This document shows, piece after piece, positions 19,631 to 30,580 of a stretch of DNA of 64,000 nt; the stretch's first letter is position 1; the number at the start of each line of letters is the position of its first letter. Source of the DNA: Nocardia mangyaensis (GTDB lineage Bacteria > Actinomycetota > Actinomycetes > Mycobacteriales > Mycobacteriaceae). The stretch lies in the NCBI RefSeq assembly GCF_001886715.1, contig NZ_CP018082.1, positions 1 to 64,000 on the forward strand, in the 5' to 3' direction. A program made the translations under genes and the position numbers. The notes beneath the pieces are model-generated. The model had not been told where the DNA came from. It saw only the letters and a list, made by a program, of their open reading frames with translations, and searched no databases.

Positions 19631-20050
19631 TCAGGGCCGCCCGTAGATGGCGGTGACGAACTCGCCGAGCTGATTGTCGTCGAGATGCCTGGCCAGATCG
19701 GCCTCGCTGATCATGCCGACCAGCCGCTTGTTCTCGATCACCGGCATCCGCTTGATCCGGTGACTCTCCATCTGGTCGAGCACGTCTTCCACATCGGCGT
19801 CGGCGCTGACCCAGCGCGGGGTCGACTCGCACAGCTGCGCCGCGGTCGTCGTCTCCGGGGACAGGCCGAGCGCGATGCACTTCACCACGATGTCGCGATC
19901 GGTGATGATGCCGCACATGCGCTCATCGTCATCGGCGACGACGAGCGAGCCGACACCGAGTTCGGCCATCGCCGTCGCCGCGGTTGCCACAGTGTCGCCA
20001 CGGGTGATCCACTGCGCGCCCGGTTTCATGATGTCCCTGGCTGTGGTCAT
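19631..20050 (-). CDS. CBS-domain pair protein, Hrp1-like
   Basis: The 139-residue product consists of two CBS domains. The first covers TARDIMKPGAQWITRGDTVATAATAM to GIITDRDIVVKCI, and the second covers TPRWVSADADVEDVLDQM to VGMISEADLARHL. It resembles Hrp1-type stand-alone CBS pairs, which bind adenine nucleotides. The ligand here is unknown. It lies downstream of pknB on the same strand but 154 bases away, so it probably has its own promoter. Confidence 0.85.
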   Translation of the reverse strand: MTTARDIMKPGAQWITRGDTVATAATAMAELGVGSLVVADDDERMCGIITDRDIVVKCIALGLSPETTTAAQLCESTPRWVSADADVEDVLDQMESHRIKRMPVIENKRLVGMISEADLARHLDDNQLGEFVTAIYGRP

Positions 20051-20204
20051 GGACTGCCTCCTCGTTCAGCGTTGCTGGATGGGATGAAGCAGCCCCATTC
20101 TGCGCCCGCCGCGGCGCGTCAGACGGGTTCTCCACGCAATCGAGACCTCGCCCGCTCACGACTGTCGCGCGAGCATCACGCTGATGGCACGCCACCAGAG
20201 CGCC

Positions 20205-22106
20205 CTACCCTCCGAGCGAAGCGCCCACCCGAATGACGATGTTGCTCGTCATCGTGGTCGAAGAATTGGGCAACGGACTTTGACCGACGATCTTGCCGAC
20301 AGTCGAGCCGTCGAGGGTGAGGACAGAAGTCTGGCTGAGCTGGCCGGTCCAGCCGAGTTCCCGCAGCTGATCTTGGGCCTGGGCTGGAGTGAGTCCGGTC
20401 AGGTCCGGCATAGTGATCCGGTCGCCAGAGGAAACCTGCACGGTGATCGTCGATCCCTTGTCGACTCTGGTACCACCAGCCGGATCGGTGGCGATCACCT
20501 GCCCTCGAGGCGCGGTCGACTTGACCTCCTCGACATTGATCTCGAACCCCGAGCTGCCTACCAGATTCGGCTCAGCAACCGAGATGTCCTGCCCGACGAC
20601 GAACGGGACGGGCACCTGCTCGGGCCCCGAGCCGATGGTGACCACGATCGGCTGGTCGATGTCGACGCGCACACCGCCGGACGGTTCCTGCCCGGTCACC
20701 TTGTCGGTCTCGGCCGTGCTCGACGCCTTGCGCTCCACGTTCGGGTCCAGTTGCAGCCCGATCGAATTCAGCTTCTGCTCCGCCTCGGCCTGGGTGAGAC
20801 CGAGCAGCCGGGGCACCTGTACCTGTGCGGGCCCGGTCGAGACCTGCAGGGTGACGGTGCTGCCCTCGTCGATGCGCGAACCGCCCAACGGCTGGGTCGC
20901 GATGACATTGCCGATCGCCACCTTGCCGTCCGGCTTCTGCTGCACGGCCACATTGAACCCGGCCGCCTGCAGTTCGCTCTGCGCCTGCTGGGCCGGCGTG
21001 CCGGACAGATCGGGCACGGCCACCTGGTCGGCCTTGCTGCCCGGACCGACCAGAACCCAGAACATGCCGAACGCGACCGCGACCGCGGCGGCGACGCCGA
21101 GCGCGATCAGGCCGGTCCGGTTGCGGGATTCCTCCGGCGGCGCGGCGGCGGCCTGCTCGGCGGTGTCGTCGCTGCGATCACGGAACGAGCGCGGCGCGGG
21201 CTCGTCGTCGTAATCCATGATGGTGGTGCGGTCCTCGTCGTTCATCACCATCGGCGCGCTCGGCTTCTGCCCGCCGAGCACCCGGATCAGATCGGCGCGC
21301 ATCTCCGCGGCCGTCTGGTACCGGTTGGCCGGGTTCTTGGCCATCGCCTTGAGGATCACCGAGTCGAGCTCGCGCGGCACGCCGGGATTGACCGACGACG
21401 GCAGCGGCGGGTCTTCCTTGACGTGCTGATAGGCGACCGCGACCGGCGAGTCACCGGTGAACGGCGGCTGCCCGGTGAGGATCTCGAACAGCACGCAGCC
21501 CACCGAGTACACGTCCGAGCGCGCGTCGACACTCTCGCCGCGCGCCTGCTCGGGCGAGAGGTACTGGGCGGTGCCGATCACCGCGGCGGTCTGGGTCATC
21601 GGGTTGGCGCTGTCGGCGATCGCGCGCGCGATGCCGAAGTCCATCACCTTCACCGCGCCGGCGCGGTTGATCATGATGTTGGCCGGCTTCATGTCGCGGT
21701 GCACGATCCCGGCCTTGTGGCTGAAATCGAGCGCGGCGCACACGTCGGCGACGACCTCCATCGCCTTGCGCGGGGCGAGCGGGCCCTTGCCGCGCACGAT
21801 GTCGCGCAGGGTGTCGCCCTCGACGTACTCCATCACGATGTAGGGCAGCGGGCCGCCGTCGACGGTGGCCTCGCCGGTGTCGTAAACAGCCACGATCGCC
21901 GGATGGTTCAGCGCCGCCGCGTTCTGCGCCTCGCGCTTGAAGCGCAGGTAGAACGTGGGGTCGCGCGCCAGATCGGCGCGCAGCACCTTGATCGCGACAT
22001 CGCGCGAGAGGCGGACATCGCGGGCTTTGTGCACCTCCGACATGCCGCCGAACCCGATGATCTCGCCCAGCTCGTACCGCGAGGAGAGATTCTTCGGGGT
22101 GGTCAT
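20205..22106 (-). CDS. pknB: Serine/threonine protein kinase PknB with PASTA domains
   Basis: PknB is the essential transmembrane kinase that couples peptidoglycan status to growth. The 633-residue product has a Hanks kinase domain (residues 11-280) with Lys40, HRDMKPAN with Asp138, the DFG and activation-loop threonines T171 and T173 ([16 protein letters not shown]). A transmembrane helix lies near residue 340 ([23 protein letters not shown]). Four PASTA repeats and a short tail are extracellular. It overlaps pknA by four bases and ends the operon. The key residues match the M. tuberculosis positions exactly. Confidence 0.97.
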   Translation of the reverse strand: MTTPKNLSSRYELGEIIGFGGMSEVHKARDVRLSRDVAIKVLRADLARDPTFYLRFKREAQNAAALNHPAIVAVYDTGEATVDGGPLPYIVMEYVEGDTLRDIVRGKGPLAPRKAMEVVADVCAALDFSHKAGIVHRDMKPANIMINRAGAVKVMDFGIARAIADSANPMTQTAAVIGTAQYLSPEQARGESVDARSDVYSVGCVLFEILTGQPPFTGDSPVAVAYQHVKEDPPLPSSVNPGVPRELDSVILKAMAKNPANRYQTAAEMRADLIRVLGGQKPSAPMVMNDEDRTTIMDYDDEPAPRSFRDRSDDTAEQAAAAPPEESRNRTGLIALGVAAAVAVAFGMFWVLVGPGSKADQVAVPDLSGTPAQQAQSELQAAGFNVAVQQKPDGKVAIGNVIATQPLGGSRIDEGSTVTLQVSTGPAQVQVPRLLGLTQAEAEQKLNSIGLQLDPNVERKASSTAETDKVTGQEPSGGVRVDIDQPIVVTIGSGPEQVPVPFVVGQDISVAEPNLVGSSGFEINVEEVKSTAPRGQVIATDPAGGTRVDKGSTITVQVSSGDRITMPDLTGLTPAQAQDQLRELGWTGQLSQTSVLTLDGSTVGKIVGQSPLPNSSTTMTSNIVIRVGASLGG

Positions 22107-23647
22107 GGCTGTCCTTGTGACGGTGGGTTGTTGTCGACGGTGAGGGTCGGGCCTACGGCGCTGTCGCTGTCACCGTCGGGAAACGGTAAGTCGAAGCTGG
22201 GCAGCTGGGGGCGGTTACGCACGGTGGTGGTCGCCACCACGGGCTCGGTGGTCGTGGTCGGCGGCGAGCTCGTCGTCTTGGTTGTCGTCGTCGGATCGGG
22301 CTGGGTTGTCGTGGTCGGCGGCTCGGTCGTGGTCACCGGCGGTTCGGTGGTGGTCGGTTCCTCGGTGGTCGTCGTCGGTTGCGGCGGTTGCGTCGTGGTC
22401 TCCTCGGGCACGACGACCGGCGGCGGCAGCGGCACGGTGGTGGTCACCGGCGGCGGCGGGGTGGTGGTGGTCTGCACCGTGGTGGTTGTCGTTGTCGAAC
22501 CGCGGTTCGGCTCACCGCCGAACAGCACCCACAGCGCCACGCCACCGAGCAAGACCGCGCCCGCGCCGAGGGCGATGAGCCACCACTTCTGATTGCTCTT
22601 GCTCGGGTCGGCCGCGCCCGCCGCGGGTGCGGCGGCCTGGGTGGCCGGGCCGCTGTAGCCGCCGACGGGCGGGCCACCCTGGCTGCCGAAACGCATGGTC
22701 GCACCGTCGTATTCGGCGCCTGCGGCGGCGGGGATGGCCATGGTGGGGCCGGGCGGAAGCACCCTGGTCGCCCCGGTCATCGACGGCGAGACGCCACCGG
22801 CGGGCACCGGCGGCATGTGCCCGGCGCGCACCGCGGCCACGGCGTCGGCGAACTCGCCGCCGCTGCTGTAGCGCTGGGTCGGGTCCTTGGCCATCGTGAT
22901 CGCGATCAGCTCGTGCACGTTGGCGGGCAGATCGGCGGGCATCGGCGGCGGGGCGTCGCGCACGTGCTTCATCGCGACGGTGATCGCGCCGTCGCCGGTG
23001 AACGGGCGCACCCCGGCCAGGGCCTCGTAGCCGACGATGCCGAGGGAGTACACGTCGCTGGCGGCGGTGGCGTCCTCGCCGACGGCCTGCTCGGGCGCGA
23101 TGTACTGGGCGGTGCCCATCACCATGCCGGTCTTGGTGACCGGGGAGGCGTCGACGGCCTTGGCGATGCCGAAGTCGGTGATCTTCACCTGGCCGGTCGG
23201 GGTGACGAGGATGTTGCCCGGTTTCACGTCCCGGTGCACCACGCCCGCGAGGTGCGCGACTTCGAGTGCGCGCCCGGTCTGCTCGAGCATGTCCAGACCC
23301 TGGATGACCGAGAGCCTGCCCATCCGGTTGAGCACCGCGTTGAGCGGCTCGCCCTGCACGAGCTCCATCACCAGGTAGGCGGTCTCGCCCCCGGAGGGAT
23401 CGGTGGTCTCGCCGTAGTCGTAGATGCCCGCGATCCCGGAGTGGTTGAGCTGCGCGGTGGTGCGTGCCTCGGTCCGGAATCGCTGCCGGAACGTCGGGTC
23501 GGCGGAGAACTCGGTCTTGAGGACCTTGACCGCCACCCGGCGGTCGAGCCGGGTGTCCATCGCTTCCCACACCTGACCCATGCCACCGGTGGCGATGAGC
23601 CGTTGCAGGCGGTAGCGGTCAGCGATCATGGCGCCGTTGTTCAGCAT
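22103..23647 (-). CDS. pknA: Serine/threonine protein kinase PknA
   Basis: PknA is the second kinase of the cell-shape operon and phosphorylates division and wall-synthesis proteins. The 514-residue product has the glycine loop [14 protein letters not shown], Lys41, [35 protein letters not shown] and one transmembrane helix ([23 protein letters not shown]). The outer tail is very rich in Thr and Pro (TTTT runs alternating with PPPP) and is probably an extended wall-spanning segment. It has no PASTA repeats, as usual. A 37-base gap separates it from pbpA. Confidence 0.97.
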   Translation of the reverse strand: MLNNGAMIADRYRLQRLIATGGMGQVWEAMDTRLDRRVAVKVLKTEFSADPTFRQRFRTEARTTAQLNHSGIAGIYDYGETTDPSGGETAYLVMELVQGEPLNAVLNRMGRLSVIQGLDMLEQTGRALEVAHLAGVVHRDVKPGNILVTPTGQVKITDFGIAKAVDASPVTKTGMVMGTAQYIAPEQAVGEDATAASDVYSLGIVGYEALAGVRPFTGDGAITVAMKHVRDAPPPMPADLPANVHELIAITMAKDPTQRYSSGGEFADAVAAVRAGHMPPVPAGGVSPSMTGATRVLPPGPTMAIPAAAGAEYDGATMRFGSQGGPPVGGYSGPATQAAAPAAGAADPSKSNQKWWLIALGAGAVLLGGVALWVLFGGEPNRGSTTTTTTVQTTTTPPPPVTTTVPLPPPVVVPEETTTQPPQPTTTTEEPTTTEPPVTTTEPPTTTTQPDPTTTTKTTSSPPTTTTEPVVATTTVRNRPQLPSFDLPFPDGDSDSAVGPTLTVDNNPPSQGQP

Positions 23648-23684
23648 CGGGGCCCCCGTGTTGTCACTCGCACACTCATTTCGT

Positions 23685-25151
23685 TCAGCCCCCTGCCAGG
23701 CCCGCGTCCAGTACCGACCTGGCGATCGGAGCGGCCACCGAGCCTCCGGTGGCCGCCAGTGACCGGTCGCCGCCGTTCTCGACGATCACCGCGATGGCGA
23801 TCTTCGGGTTCTGCGCGGGCGCGAAGGCCATGTACCACGCGTGCGGCGGGGTGTTGCGGGGATTGCTGCCGTGTTCGGCGGTGCCGGTCTTGGACGCGAT
23901 CTGGTACGGCGTCCGGCCACCACCGGCTGTGTTGGCTTCCGAGGCGACCATCAGATTTGTCAGCGTCGACGCTACCTGGGGGCTGACTGCCTGTCCGATC
24001 GAGACCGGGTCGGTCTGGCTCAGTTCGGACAGATCGGGTGCCTGGGTCTGGTCGACCAGGTACGGCTGCATCCTGGTCCCGCCGTTGGCGATGGTCGCCG
24101 CGATCACCGCGATGTCGAGCGGGGTCACCGCGACATCGCGCTGGCCGATGCTGGACTGGCCGAGAGCGGCGTTGTCGGGGATCGGCCCGACGGTCGACTC
24201 GGCGACCGGGATCGGCACGCCACGGTGCGGGCCGATGCCGAAGGCCGCGGCCTCGTCCTTGAGCTTGGTCGCGCCGACCTGCACGCCGAGTTCGACGAAC
24301 GCGGTGTTGCAGGACCGGCGGAATGCCTCGTAGAGGCTCGCGGTCGGCTGGTCACCGCAGGTGCTGCCGTTGTAGTTCTCCAACGTGGTGCTGGTACCGG
24401 GCAGGGTGATGTTGGGCGCCGCGGTGAACTGGTCATCGGGTCCGGCCACGCCGTTGGACAGCGCGGCGGCGGTGACCACGGTCTTGAACGTGGAGCCCGG
24501 CGGGTAGGTCTGCGAGACAGCGCGGTTGAGCATCGGCTGACTCGGATCGGTGCTCAACCGCTCCCACGCCGCCCGGCCCGCCGCGCCGTCGTGACCCGAC
24601 AGCTCGTTGGGGTCATAGCTGGGTGTGGAGACCATGGTCAGGATCTTGCCGGTGCTCGGCTCGATCGCGACGACCGCGCCGGTGTAGCCCTTCGAGGTCA
24701 TCTGCTCGTAGGCGACCTGCTGCATCATCGGGTTCAGCGTGGTGAGGACGTTGGCTCCGCGCGGATCACGCCCGGAGAACATGTCGATGAGCCTGCGCCC
24801 GAACAGGCTCGAGTCGTTGCCCGACAGCAGCGGGTCCTCGGCCAGTTCCAGCCCGGTCTTGCCGTACTGCATGGAGTAGAAGCCGGTGACCGGGGCAAAC
24901 GCCGGCGGCGTGCTCGGGTACTGACGCAGGTACTTGTACCGGTCGTCGGTGGAGACCGACCCGGCGAGTACCGTGCCGCCCGCGGAGATCTGGCCGCGCT
25001 GGCGCGAGTACTCGTCGAGCAGCACGCGTGAGTTGCGCGGATCGTTGCGCAGGTCGTCGGCTTTGATCACCTGCACGTAGGTGGCGTTCATCAGGAGCGC
25101 GACCACCATCACCATGACGGCGACGGCGACGCGGCGTAGCGGAGTGTTCAT
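23685..25151 (-). CDS. pbpA: Penicillin-binding protein A (class B transpeptidase)
   Basis: PbpA is a class B PBP that cross-links peptidoglycan at the septum and poles. The 488-residue product has an N-terminal anchor ([19 protein letters not shown]). A dimerisation region follows, then the transpeptidase motifs STFK with the nucleophilic serine near residue 220 ([12 protein letters not shown]), SCN ([10 protein letters not shown]) and KTG ([10 protein letters not shown]). Its start overlaps the rodA stop by four bases. In mycobacteria PknB phosphorylates the homologue, consistent with the shared operon. Confidence 0.97.
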   Translation of the reverse strand: MNTPLRRVAVAVMVMVVALLMNATYVQVIKADDLRNDPRNSRVLLDEYSRQRGQISAGGTVLAGSVSTDDRYKYLRQYPSTPPAFAPVTGFYSMQYGKTGLELAEDPLLSGNDSSLFGRRLIDMFSGRDPRGANVLTTLNPMMQQVAYEQMTSKGYTGAVVAIEPSTGKILTMVSTPSYDPNELSGHDGAAGRAAWERLSTDPSQPMLNRAVSQTYPPGSTFKTVVTAAALSNGVAGPDDQFTAAPNITLPGTSTTLENYNGSTCGDQPTASLYEAFRRSCNTAFVELGVQVGATKLKDEAAAFGIGPHRGVPIPVAESTVGPIPDNAALGQSSIGQRDVAVTPLDIAVIAATIANGGTRMQPYLVDQTQAPDLSELSQTDPVSIGQAVSPQVASTLTNLMVASEANTAGGGRTPYQIASKTGTAEHGSNPRNTPPHAWYMAFAPAQNPKIAIAVIVENGGDRSLAATGGSVAAPIARSVLDAGLAGG

Positions 25152-26620
25152 GCGGTCGCCCCGCCTTCCGGCCGGCGAACCATCTCGGTGGCCGCTTCGG
25201 CGATCGGTGCCGGGGGCCGCTTGCGCACGGGCGCGGGAGCGCGAGCGGCATCGGAGATCTTGATCAACAGCGCGAGCAGCGCGTAGTTCGCCAGCAGCGA
25301 GGAACCGCCGTAGGACATGAACGGCGTGGTCAGGCCGGTGAGCGGGATCAGCTTGGTGACACCGCCGACCACCACGAAGATCTGGATCGCGATGGTGAAC
25401 GAGAGGCCGGCCGCGAGCAGCTTGCCGAAGCTGTCACGCACCGCGAGCGCGGTCCGCAGCCCGCGCATGATGAGGATCAGGAACAGCATCAGCACGGCGG
25501 TGAGCCCGACCAGACCGAGTTCCTCGCCGATGGTGGTGACGATGAAGTCGGTCTTGGCGAAGGGCACCTGGCTGGGCCGTCCACTGCCAAGGCCGGTTCC
25601 GGCGAGCCCGCCGGTGGCCAGGCCGAACAGCGACTGCGAGATCTGATAGCCGGTGTTGTGGTAGTCGTCGAACGGGTGCAGCCAGGTGTCGACCCGCACC
25701 CGCACGTGCCCGAACAGCTGATAGGCGAACACGAAGCCGAGCGCGAGCAGTGCGCTGCCGATGATCAGCCAGCCCACCCGCTCGGTGGCGATGTAGATCA
25801 TCACCAGCACCGTGCCGAAGATGAGCAGCGAGGTGCCGAGGTCCTTCTCCAGGACCAGCACGCCGATGCAGACGATCCACACGATCAGGACCGGGCCCAT
25901 ATCGCGCGGGCGCGGGAAATCCATGCCGAGGAAGTGCTTGCCCGCCGCGGTGAACAGGTCGCGCTTGGCCACCAGCACCCCGGCGAAGAACACGATCAGC
26001 AGGATCTTCGCGAATTCGCCCGGCTGCACACTGAATCCGGGCAGCCGGATCCAGATCTTGGCGCCGTTCACTTCGGAGAACCGGCTCGGCAACAGTGCCG
26101 GAATCGCCAGCGCGATCAGGCCGATCAGGCCTACTGTGTAGGTGTAGCGCGCCAGCGTGCGGTAGTCCCGCAAGACGATGAGCAGGCTGATGAACACCAC
26201 GATGCCCAGGCCGGTCCACATGATCTGCTGGTTGGCGTCGGGGGACGGGATCGGGCTCGAGTCGTACACGGCCTTCTGCGCGTCCGCGAGATCGAGCCGG
26301 TGGATCAGCACGAGCCCGAGCCCGTTGAGCAGCGCGACGATCGGTAGCAGCAGCGGGTCGGCGAACGGCGCGAACCGGCGCACGGCCAGGTGCGCGATCC
26401 CGAACAGCGCGAGGAACGCCGCGCCGTACTTGGCGATGTCCCAGGTGATGGACTGTTCCTGGCTCGCCTCGACGATGAACAACGACACCGTCGTGATCCC
26501 CGCCGCCCCCGCGAGCAGCAGCAACTCCGAGTTGCGTCGCGTCGAGGGTGGTGGCGCTGGCGCGAAGCCGCCAGGGGGGCTGGGGAATGCCCCAGCTGAC
26601 GGCGGTGCCGGTGCGGACAT
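25148..26620 (-). CDS. rodA: SEDS family peptidoglycan glycosyltransferase RodA
   Basis: RodA is the SEDS glycosyltransferase that polymerises lipid II together with a class B PBP, here PbpA. The 490-residue product has about twelve membrane helices after a Pro-rich N-terminus. It has the SEDS motif [21 protein letters not shown] ([18 protein letters not shown]) near the C-terminus and a conserved [13 protein letters not shown] in the middle. The pstP stop overlaps its ATG by one base. Pairing with pbpA in one operon supports a matched polymerase-transpeptidase unit. Confidence 0.96.
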   Translation of the reverse strand: MSAPAPPSAGAFPSPPGGFAPAPPPSTRRNSELLLLAGAAGITTVSLFIVEASQEQSITWDIAKYGAAFLALFGIAHLAVRRFAPFADPLLLPIVALLNGLGLVLIHRLDLADAQKAVYDSSPIPSPDANQQIMWTGLGIVVFISLLIVLRDYRTLARYTYTVGLIGLIALAIPALLPSRFSEVNGAKIWIRLPGFSVQPGEFAKILLIVFFAGVLVAKRDLFTAAGKHFLGMDFPRPRDMGPVLIVWIVCIGVLVLEKDLGTSLLIFGTVLVMIYIATERVGWLIIGSALLALGFVFAYQLFGHVRVRVDTWLHPFDDYHNTGYQISQSLFGLATGGLAGTGLGSGRPSQVPFAKTDFIVTTIGEELGLVGLTAVLMLFLILIMRGLRTALAVRDSFGKLLAAGLSFTIAIQIFVVVGGVTKLIPLTGLTTPFMSYGGSSLLANYALLALLIKISDAARAPAPVRKRPPAPIAEAATEMVRRPEGGATA

Positions 26621-28068
26621 CAGTCCGTCACCCGGCAGTTCTCCCCTGAGATCTGCGGGGTGGTGGTCGGGGTGGCCGTCGTGGGCGGCGGCGGGGTGGT
26701 GGTCGGCGTCGCGGGCTGATCGGGACCGGGGGTCGGTTGGTCACCGGGGATCACCGGCGGTTCCTCGGGGGGCAGCACGCCGGGCTGCGGTACCGATTCC
26801 TTCTTCGGGCAGGGCGGCAGGAGTTCCTTCTGCGCCAGCACCTTCATGCTGTCGCGCGCCTTGTCCAGCGAGTCCGGCGGCAGGCCCTTCTGTACCTGTT
26901 CGCGTCCGGTTTGGCGCAGATCGCTGACCATCAGCTTCTTGCACCCGCTCGGTGCGGTCTGGCCCGCGCCGACGAGGGTGAGCTCGCCCTTGCTGTTGAC
27001 ACAGCCGGTGAGCTCCACGTCGTGGATCGAGTAGCCCAGGATGGAGCCGGGCAGGCCCCGCATCACGACGACCCGATCATCGTCGGAACCGACGTAGTAG
27101 TTGCTGCGGATCATCTTGTAGCCCACCACGAGTCCCACGGTGACCGCGGCGATCAACGCCATCGACAGCAGTACCCAGCGCAGCTTGTGCGACTTGGTCT
27201 CCGGCGGCGGGGCGGGTGCGGCGGCGCGACGCGGCTGCGCGCGCGGCGGACGCATGGCGGCCGCGCGGCCCGCGGCGGTGTTCGGCGGTGGCGCGTCTTC
27301 CTCCTCCTCGGTGGAGGCGGCGCCGGCGACGATCGGATGGCTCTGGCCGTAGTCGAGGTCGATCACATCGGCGACGACCACGGTGACGTTGTCGGGCCCG
27401 CCGCTGCGCAGGGCCAGCTCGATGAGCCGGTCGGCGCATTCGTCGGTGTTGCCCTCGCGCATGGTGTTGCCGATGGTCTCGTCGCTCACCACGTCGGAGA
27501 GGCCGTCGGAGCAGAGCAGATAGCGGTCACCGGCGCGGGCCTCGCGCATGATCAGCGTCGGCTCGATCTCGTTGCCGGTGAGGGCGCGCATGATCAGCGA
27601 GCGCTGCGGATGGGTGTGCGCCTGCTCGGCGGTGATCCGGCCCTCGTCGACCAGCGACTGCACGAAGGTGTCGTCGCGGGTGATCTGGGCGAGTTCGCCG
27701 TCGCGCAGCAGATAGGCGCGCGAGTCGCCGATGTGCACCAAGCCGAGCTTGCCGCCCGCGAACAGGATGGCGGTGAGCGTGGTGCCCATGCCGTCGAGTT
27801 CGGGTTCGGCTTCGACGTGGTCGGCGATGGCGGCGTTGCCGGAGCGGGTGGCGCGGTCGAGCTTGCCCAGGATGTCCTGGCCGGGCTCGTCGTCGTCGAG
27901 GTGCGCCAGCGCGGCGATCATCAACTGGGAGGCGACTTCACCGGCGGCGTGGCCACCCATGCCGTCGGCGAGGGCTAGCAGGCGTGCGCCCGCGTAGACC
28001 GAATCCTCGTTGTTGCCCCGGACGAGTCCGCGGTCGCTTCGCGCGGTGTAGCGCAGAACAAGTGTCAC
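26620..28068 (-). CDS. pstP: PP2C-type Ser/Thr protein phosphatase PstP
   Basis: PstP is the single PPM phosphatase that reverses PknA/PknB phosphorylation. The 482-residue product has the metal-binding motifs [33 protein letters not shown] and SDGLSDVV within residues 1-235. An Ala/Pro-rich juxtamembrane stretch, one transmembrane helix ([19 protein letters not shown]) and an extracellular domain with a Pro/Thr tail follow. It overlaps fhaB by four bases. Confidence 0.96.
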   Translation of the reverse strand: MTLVLRYTARSDRGLVRGNNEDSVYAGARLLALADGMGGHAAGEVASQLMIAALAHLDDDEPGQDILGKLDRATRSGNAAIADHVEAEPELDGMGTTLTAILFAGGKLGLVHIGDSRAYLLRDGELAQITRDDTFVQSLVDEGRITAEQAHTHPQRSLIMRALTGNEIEPTLIMREARAGDRYLLCSDGLSDVVSDETIGNTMREGNTDECADRLIELALRSGGPDNVTVVVADVIDLDYGQSHPIVAGAASTEEEEDAPPPNTAAGRAAAMRPPRAQPRRAAAPAPPPETKSHKLRWVLLSMALIAAVTVGLVVGYKMIRSNYYVGSDDDRVVVMRGLPGSILGYSIHDVELTGCVNSKGELTLVGAGQTAPSGCKKLMVSDLRQTGREQVQKGLPPDSLDKARDSMKVLAQKELLPPCPKKESVPQPGVLPPEEPPVIPGDQPTPGPDQPATPTTTPPPPTTATPTTTPQISGENCRVTD

Positions 28069-28541
28069 GATCGCAGCTCGATCACTGTTTTGCCGACTCG
28101 CACCGGAGTGCCGAGCGGAACACGGACGGCGGTGGTGACTTTCGCGCGGTCGAGATATGTGCCGTTGGTGGAGCCGAGGTCCTCCACGTACCAGTCGTCA
28201 CCACGCTGAGAGAGTCGCGCGTGCCTGGTCGAGGCGTAGTCGTCGGTGAGAACCAGCGTCGAATCGTCGGCCCGGCCGATGAGAACCGGCTGTGTGCCGA
28301 GGGTGATTCGAGTACCGGCGAGTGAACCATGAGTCACCACAAGATATTTGGCGCCCTTCTGGCCTCGGCGCAAGGATGGCAGTCCCAGCGATCCGCGCGC
28401 ACCGCGCGCGGGCCTGGGCTGGATCCGTATGCCGGATGCCGCGTAGATATCGCTGCGCAAGGTCCGCAGAACGGCCCAGACGAACAACCAGAGCAGCAGC
28501 AGGAACCCCGCGCGGGTCAATTGCAGGATCAATCCCTGCAC
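28065..28541 (-). CDS. fhaB: FHA-domain protein FhaB (FipA)
   Basis: FhaB binds phosphothreonine on partner proteins and links kinase signalling to division. The 158-residue product has one N-terminal transmembrane helix (FLLLLWLFVWAVL), a basic linker and a C-terminal FHA domain with VLIGRADDSTLVLTDDYASTRHARL and [13 protein letters not shown]. It is the first gene of the fhaB-pstP-rodA-pbpA-pknA-pknB run. A possible -10 hexamer is listed separately. Confidence 0.95.
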   Translation of the reverse strand: MQGLILQLTRAGFLLLLWLFVWAVLRTLRSDIYAASGIRIQPRPARGARGSLGLPSLRRGQKGAKYLVVTHGSLAGTRITLGTQPVLIGRADDSTLVLTDDYASTRHARLSQRGDDWYVEDLGSTNGTYLDRAKVTTAVRVPLGTPVRVGKTVIELRS

Positions 28542-28657
28542 GGCGTTCCACCTCCTGTTCGCCCGGGTACGTCGGTACTGCAGGTGCGGGGCGAACCACC
28601 CCCACCAGCGTGCTGGCTTGCGGGCCCCGAGGTCGGGGCCGTGCGTGTAATGGCAGC

Positions 28658-28663
28658 ATCATA
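28658..28663 (-). promoter_or_regulatory. Candidate -10 element of the fhaB-pknB operon
   Basis: The minus strand reads TATGAT about 117 bases before the fhaB start, in the 168-base fhaB-fhaA gap. No good -35 is present at 17 bases, so this is only a candidate. Confidence 0.35.
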
Positions 28664-28709
28664 GGGCCGACAGCGTCGACTCGTGACGTGCACCGCGCAG
28701 CTTACGGGA

Positions 28710-30170
28710 TCAGACGATCCGGATCAGGATCTCGGAATGCCCGGCCCGGATGACGTCGCCGTCGGCGAGCTGCCAATCTTGCACCGGCGAACCGTTCACG
28801 AGGGTGCCGTTGGTGGAACCCAGGTCCGAGAGCATGGCCGTCTGGCCGTCCCAGCGCACCTCGATGTGGCGGCGCGACACCCCCGTGTCGGGCAGCCGGA
28901 AGTGGGCGTCCTGCCCGCGACCGATGATGTTGGAACCCTCGCGCAGCTGATAGGTGCGCCCGCTCCCGTCGTCGAGTTGCAGGGTGGCCGAGTAGCTGGC
29001 CTGCGCGGCGCCGTAGCCCCCCCCGGCCTGGCCGTAGCCTGCCTGCGGGTCGGCGTAGCCCTGTTGCGGGTCGGCGTAGCCCTGTTGCGGGTCGGCGTAG
29101 CCCTGTTGGCCGTAGGCGCCCTGCTGGTCGTAGCCGGGCTCGGCGTAGCCGGGCTGGGCGCCGTAACCGGGCTGCTGGCCGTAGCCTTGCTGCGGGTCGG
29201 CGTAGCCCTGTTGGCCGTAGCCGCCCTGCTGGTCGTAGCCGGGCTCGGCGTAGCCGGGCTGGGCGCCGTAACCGGGCTGCTGGCCGTAGCCTTGCTGCGG
29301 GTCGGCGTAGCCCTGCTGGCCGTAGCCGCCCTGCTGCTCGTACCCGGGCTGCTGGTCGTACCCGGGCTCGGCGTAGCCCTGCTGGCCGTACCCCGGCTGC
29401 TGACTGTAGGCCTGTTGGCCGTAGCCGCCCTGCTGGTCGTAGCCGGGCTGGGCGCCGTACCCGGGCTGCTGGCCGTAGCCGGGCTGGGCGGGCGCGGCGG
29501 GGTCGTACCCGTTCTGGTACTCGCCACCCTGCTGGCCGTAGGCAGGGTCGTAACCCGGCTGCGCCTCCGGCACGCCGTAGCCGCCGCCCGCGCGACCGTA
29601 CTCGTCCGGGTAGGAACCACCCGGCGCGGCACCGCGTCCGGCGGGCGGCGGCGCGTACCCGCGGTTGCGTGGATCGGACTCCGCGGGCTCTCGGCTTGGC
29701 TCGTAGCCTGAGTTGTGCGTCATGGGGCCAGCTCCTGGTTGCGGGTGTGCGGGTCGTTGTGGCGGTTCGGGGCGAGGTGGGGCGGTCCCGCGACCGGCGT
29801 CGGGGTCGACGCGGCCGCTCGCTCTGAACATTCCGGTGTGCAGCGTAGGTGATGCCTCGAACGCCACGTGCACTTCGCCGTAGGTCTGCCAGCCCTGCTC
29901 GCGGATGTAATCCTGCAGGTGTTTGGCGAACGCCTTGGTGGTGAGGTCGTGATCGGCGTCGAGCTTGCCGTGATCGGACTCGTTGATCGTGATCACATAG
30001 CTGTTGGGCGCGAGGAGATGCCCGCCCTCGAGATCCTGGACTCGATCTGCGGCTTCACGCTGCAGCGCGGCCTCCACCTCTTGGGGGACGACGCTGCCGC
30101 CGAACACCCTCGCGAACACATCACCGACAGCGCCCTGCAGACGTCGTTCGAATCTCGACACGATGCCCAT
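28710..30170 (-). CDS. fhaA: FHA-domain protein FhaA with DUF3662 and Gly-Tyr-Gln repeats
   Basis: FhaA regulates peptidoglycan synthesis and binds the phosphorylated pseudokinase MviN in mycobacteria. The 486-residue product has an N-terminal DUF3662 domain ([25 protein letters not shown], residues 1-120), a very long low-complexity linker and a C-terminal FHA domain ([39 protein letters not shown]). The linker is built from [21 protein letters not shown] and GYADPQQ units. ATG 30170 is chosen over GTG 30173 because AGGGAGGG is then five bases away. Confidence 0.95.
   Translation of the reverse strand: MGIVSRFERRLQGAVGDVFARVFGGSVVPQEVEAALQREAADRVQDLEGGHLLAPNSYVITINESDHGKLDADHDLTTKAFAKHLQDYIREQGWQTYGEVHVAFEASPTLHTGMFRASGRVDPDAGRGTAPPRPEPPQRPAHPQPGAGPMTHNSGYEPSREPAESDPRNRGYAPPPAGRGAAPGGSYPDEYGRAGGGYGVPEAQPGYDPAYGQQGGEYQNGYDPAAPAQPGYGQQPGYGAQPGYDQQGGYGQQAYSQQPGYGQQGYAEPGYDQQPGYEQQGGYGQQGYADPQQGYGQQPGYGAQPGYAEPGYDQQGGYGQQGYADPQQGYGQQPGYGAQPGYAEPGYDQQGAYGQQGYADPQQGYADPQQGYADPQAGYGQAGGGYGAAQASYSATLQLDDGSGRTYQLREGSNIIGRGQDAHFRLPDTGVSRRHIEVRWDGQTAMLSDLGSTNGTLVNGSPVQDWQLADGDVIRAGHSEILIRIV
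29040..29520 (-). repeat. In-frame tandem repeats in fhaA
   Basis: Within the linker a 105-bp (35-residue) unit is duplicated with near identity; for example CTTGCTGCGGGTC recurs exactly 105 bases apart at 29186 and 29291. A 21-bp unit encoding GYADPQQ is repeated three times at about 29047-29110. More diverged copies fill the rest. The length probably varies between strains. Confidence 0.85.
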
Positions 30171-30387
30171 CACGGCCCTCCCTTCGGTGAGTGTCCTCGC
30201 CGGTCGGCACGCTGATTACGGCGTGTCCGGACCCGACCATGTTCCTTGCATGATATCTACGATCCTCCCACCCTGTAACTCCCGGCGAACCGCCCCGGTT
30301 CCCGCGCCGAATCCGTCGGCATCACCGCAGGTCACAGCCTCGATTTTATTTTCGTCGGCGAGGCATGTTAGATTTTTCCAGTCGCTC

Positions 30388-30470
30388 GGGCGAGTGGCGG
30401 AATGGCAGACGCGCTGGCTTCAGGTGCCAGTGTCCGTAAGGACGTGGGGGTTCAAGTCCCCCTTCGCCCA
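30388..30470 (+). tRNA. tRNA-Leu (CAG), integration target
   Basis: This is an 83-base class II tRNA. The acceptor stem GGGCGAG pairs with TTCGCCC (one G-U). The anticodon stem CTGGC/GCCAG holds the loop TTCAGGT (anticodon CAG), the variable arm is TGTCCGTAAGGACG, and the T-arm is GGGGGTTCAAGTCCCCC. CCA is not encoded. The last 22 bases and three following bases are duplicated at 35625-35649, showing integration of a mobile element that rebuilt the gene. Confidence 0.97.
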
Positions 30471-30473
30471 CAA
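30449..30473 (+). repeat. attL, 25-bp tRNA-end repeat
   Basis: This copy spans the T-arm to the 3' end of tRNA-Leu plus CAA and is identical over 25 bases to 35625-35649. Sequence on either side differs between the two copies, so this is the recombination core. Confidence 0.9.
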
Positions 30474-30488
30474 CGAAATAGCAGGTCA

Positions 30489-30514
30489 GGGGCTTAATCC
30501 ACGGATTAGGCCCC
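30489..30514 (+). terminator. Hairpin inside attL-proximal element end
   Basis: GGGGCTTAATC pairs imperfectly with GATTAGGCCCC around a short CACG loop and is followed by TTCTG. It probably terminates tRNA-Leu transcription after integration replaced the native terminator. Confidence 0.5.
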
Positions 30515-30529
30515 TTCTGCGTCCACATT

Positions 30530-30540
30530 GCGGTCCACAA
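30530..30540 (+). repeat. GCGGTCCACAA repeat, possible integrase arm site (left)
   Basis: GCGGTCCACAA occurs here, 57 bases inside attL, and again at 35522-35532, 93 bases inside attR. A related GCGTCCACA lies about 10 bases to the left. Paired short repeats inside both att ends resemble integrase or excisionase arm sites; this is inference. Confidence 0.4.
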
Positions 30541-30580
30541 GAACCTGAGGAGGTTCGGCTGGCGCGAAGGACGCACGCCC

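Noticed and set aside
20184..22592. An 802-codon plus-strand frame opposite pknB and the pknA tail
   Set aside because: It runs against two recognised kinases and has the low-complexity composition of an antisense shadow.
29040..29520. Repeat block in fhaA as a CRISPR array
   Set aside because: Repeats are in frame, encode Gly-Tyr-Gln units, vary in length (21 and 105 bp) and have no spacers; no cas gene is near.
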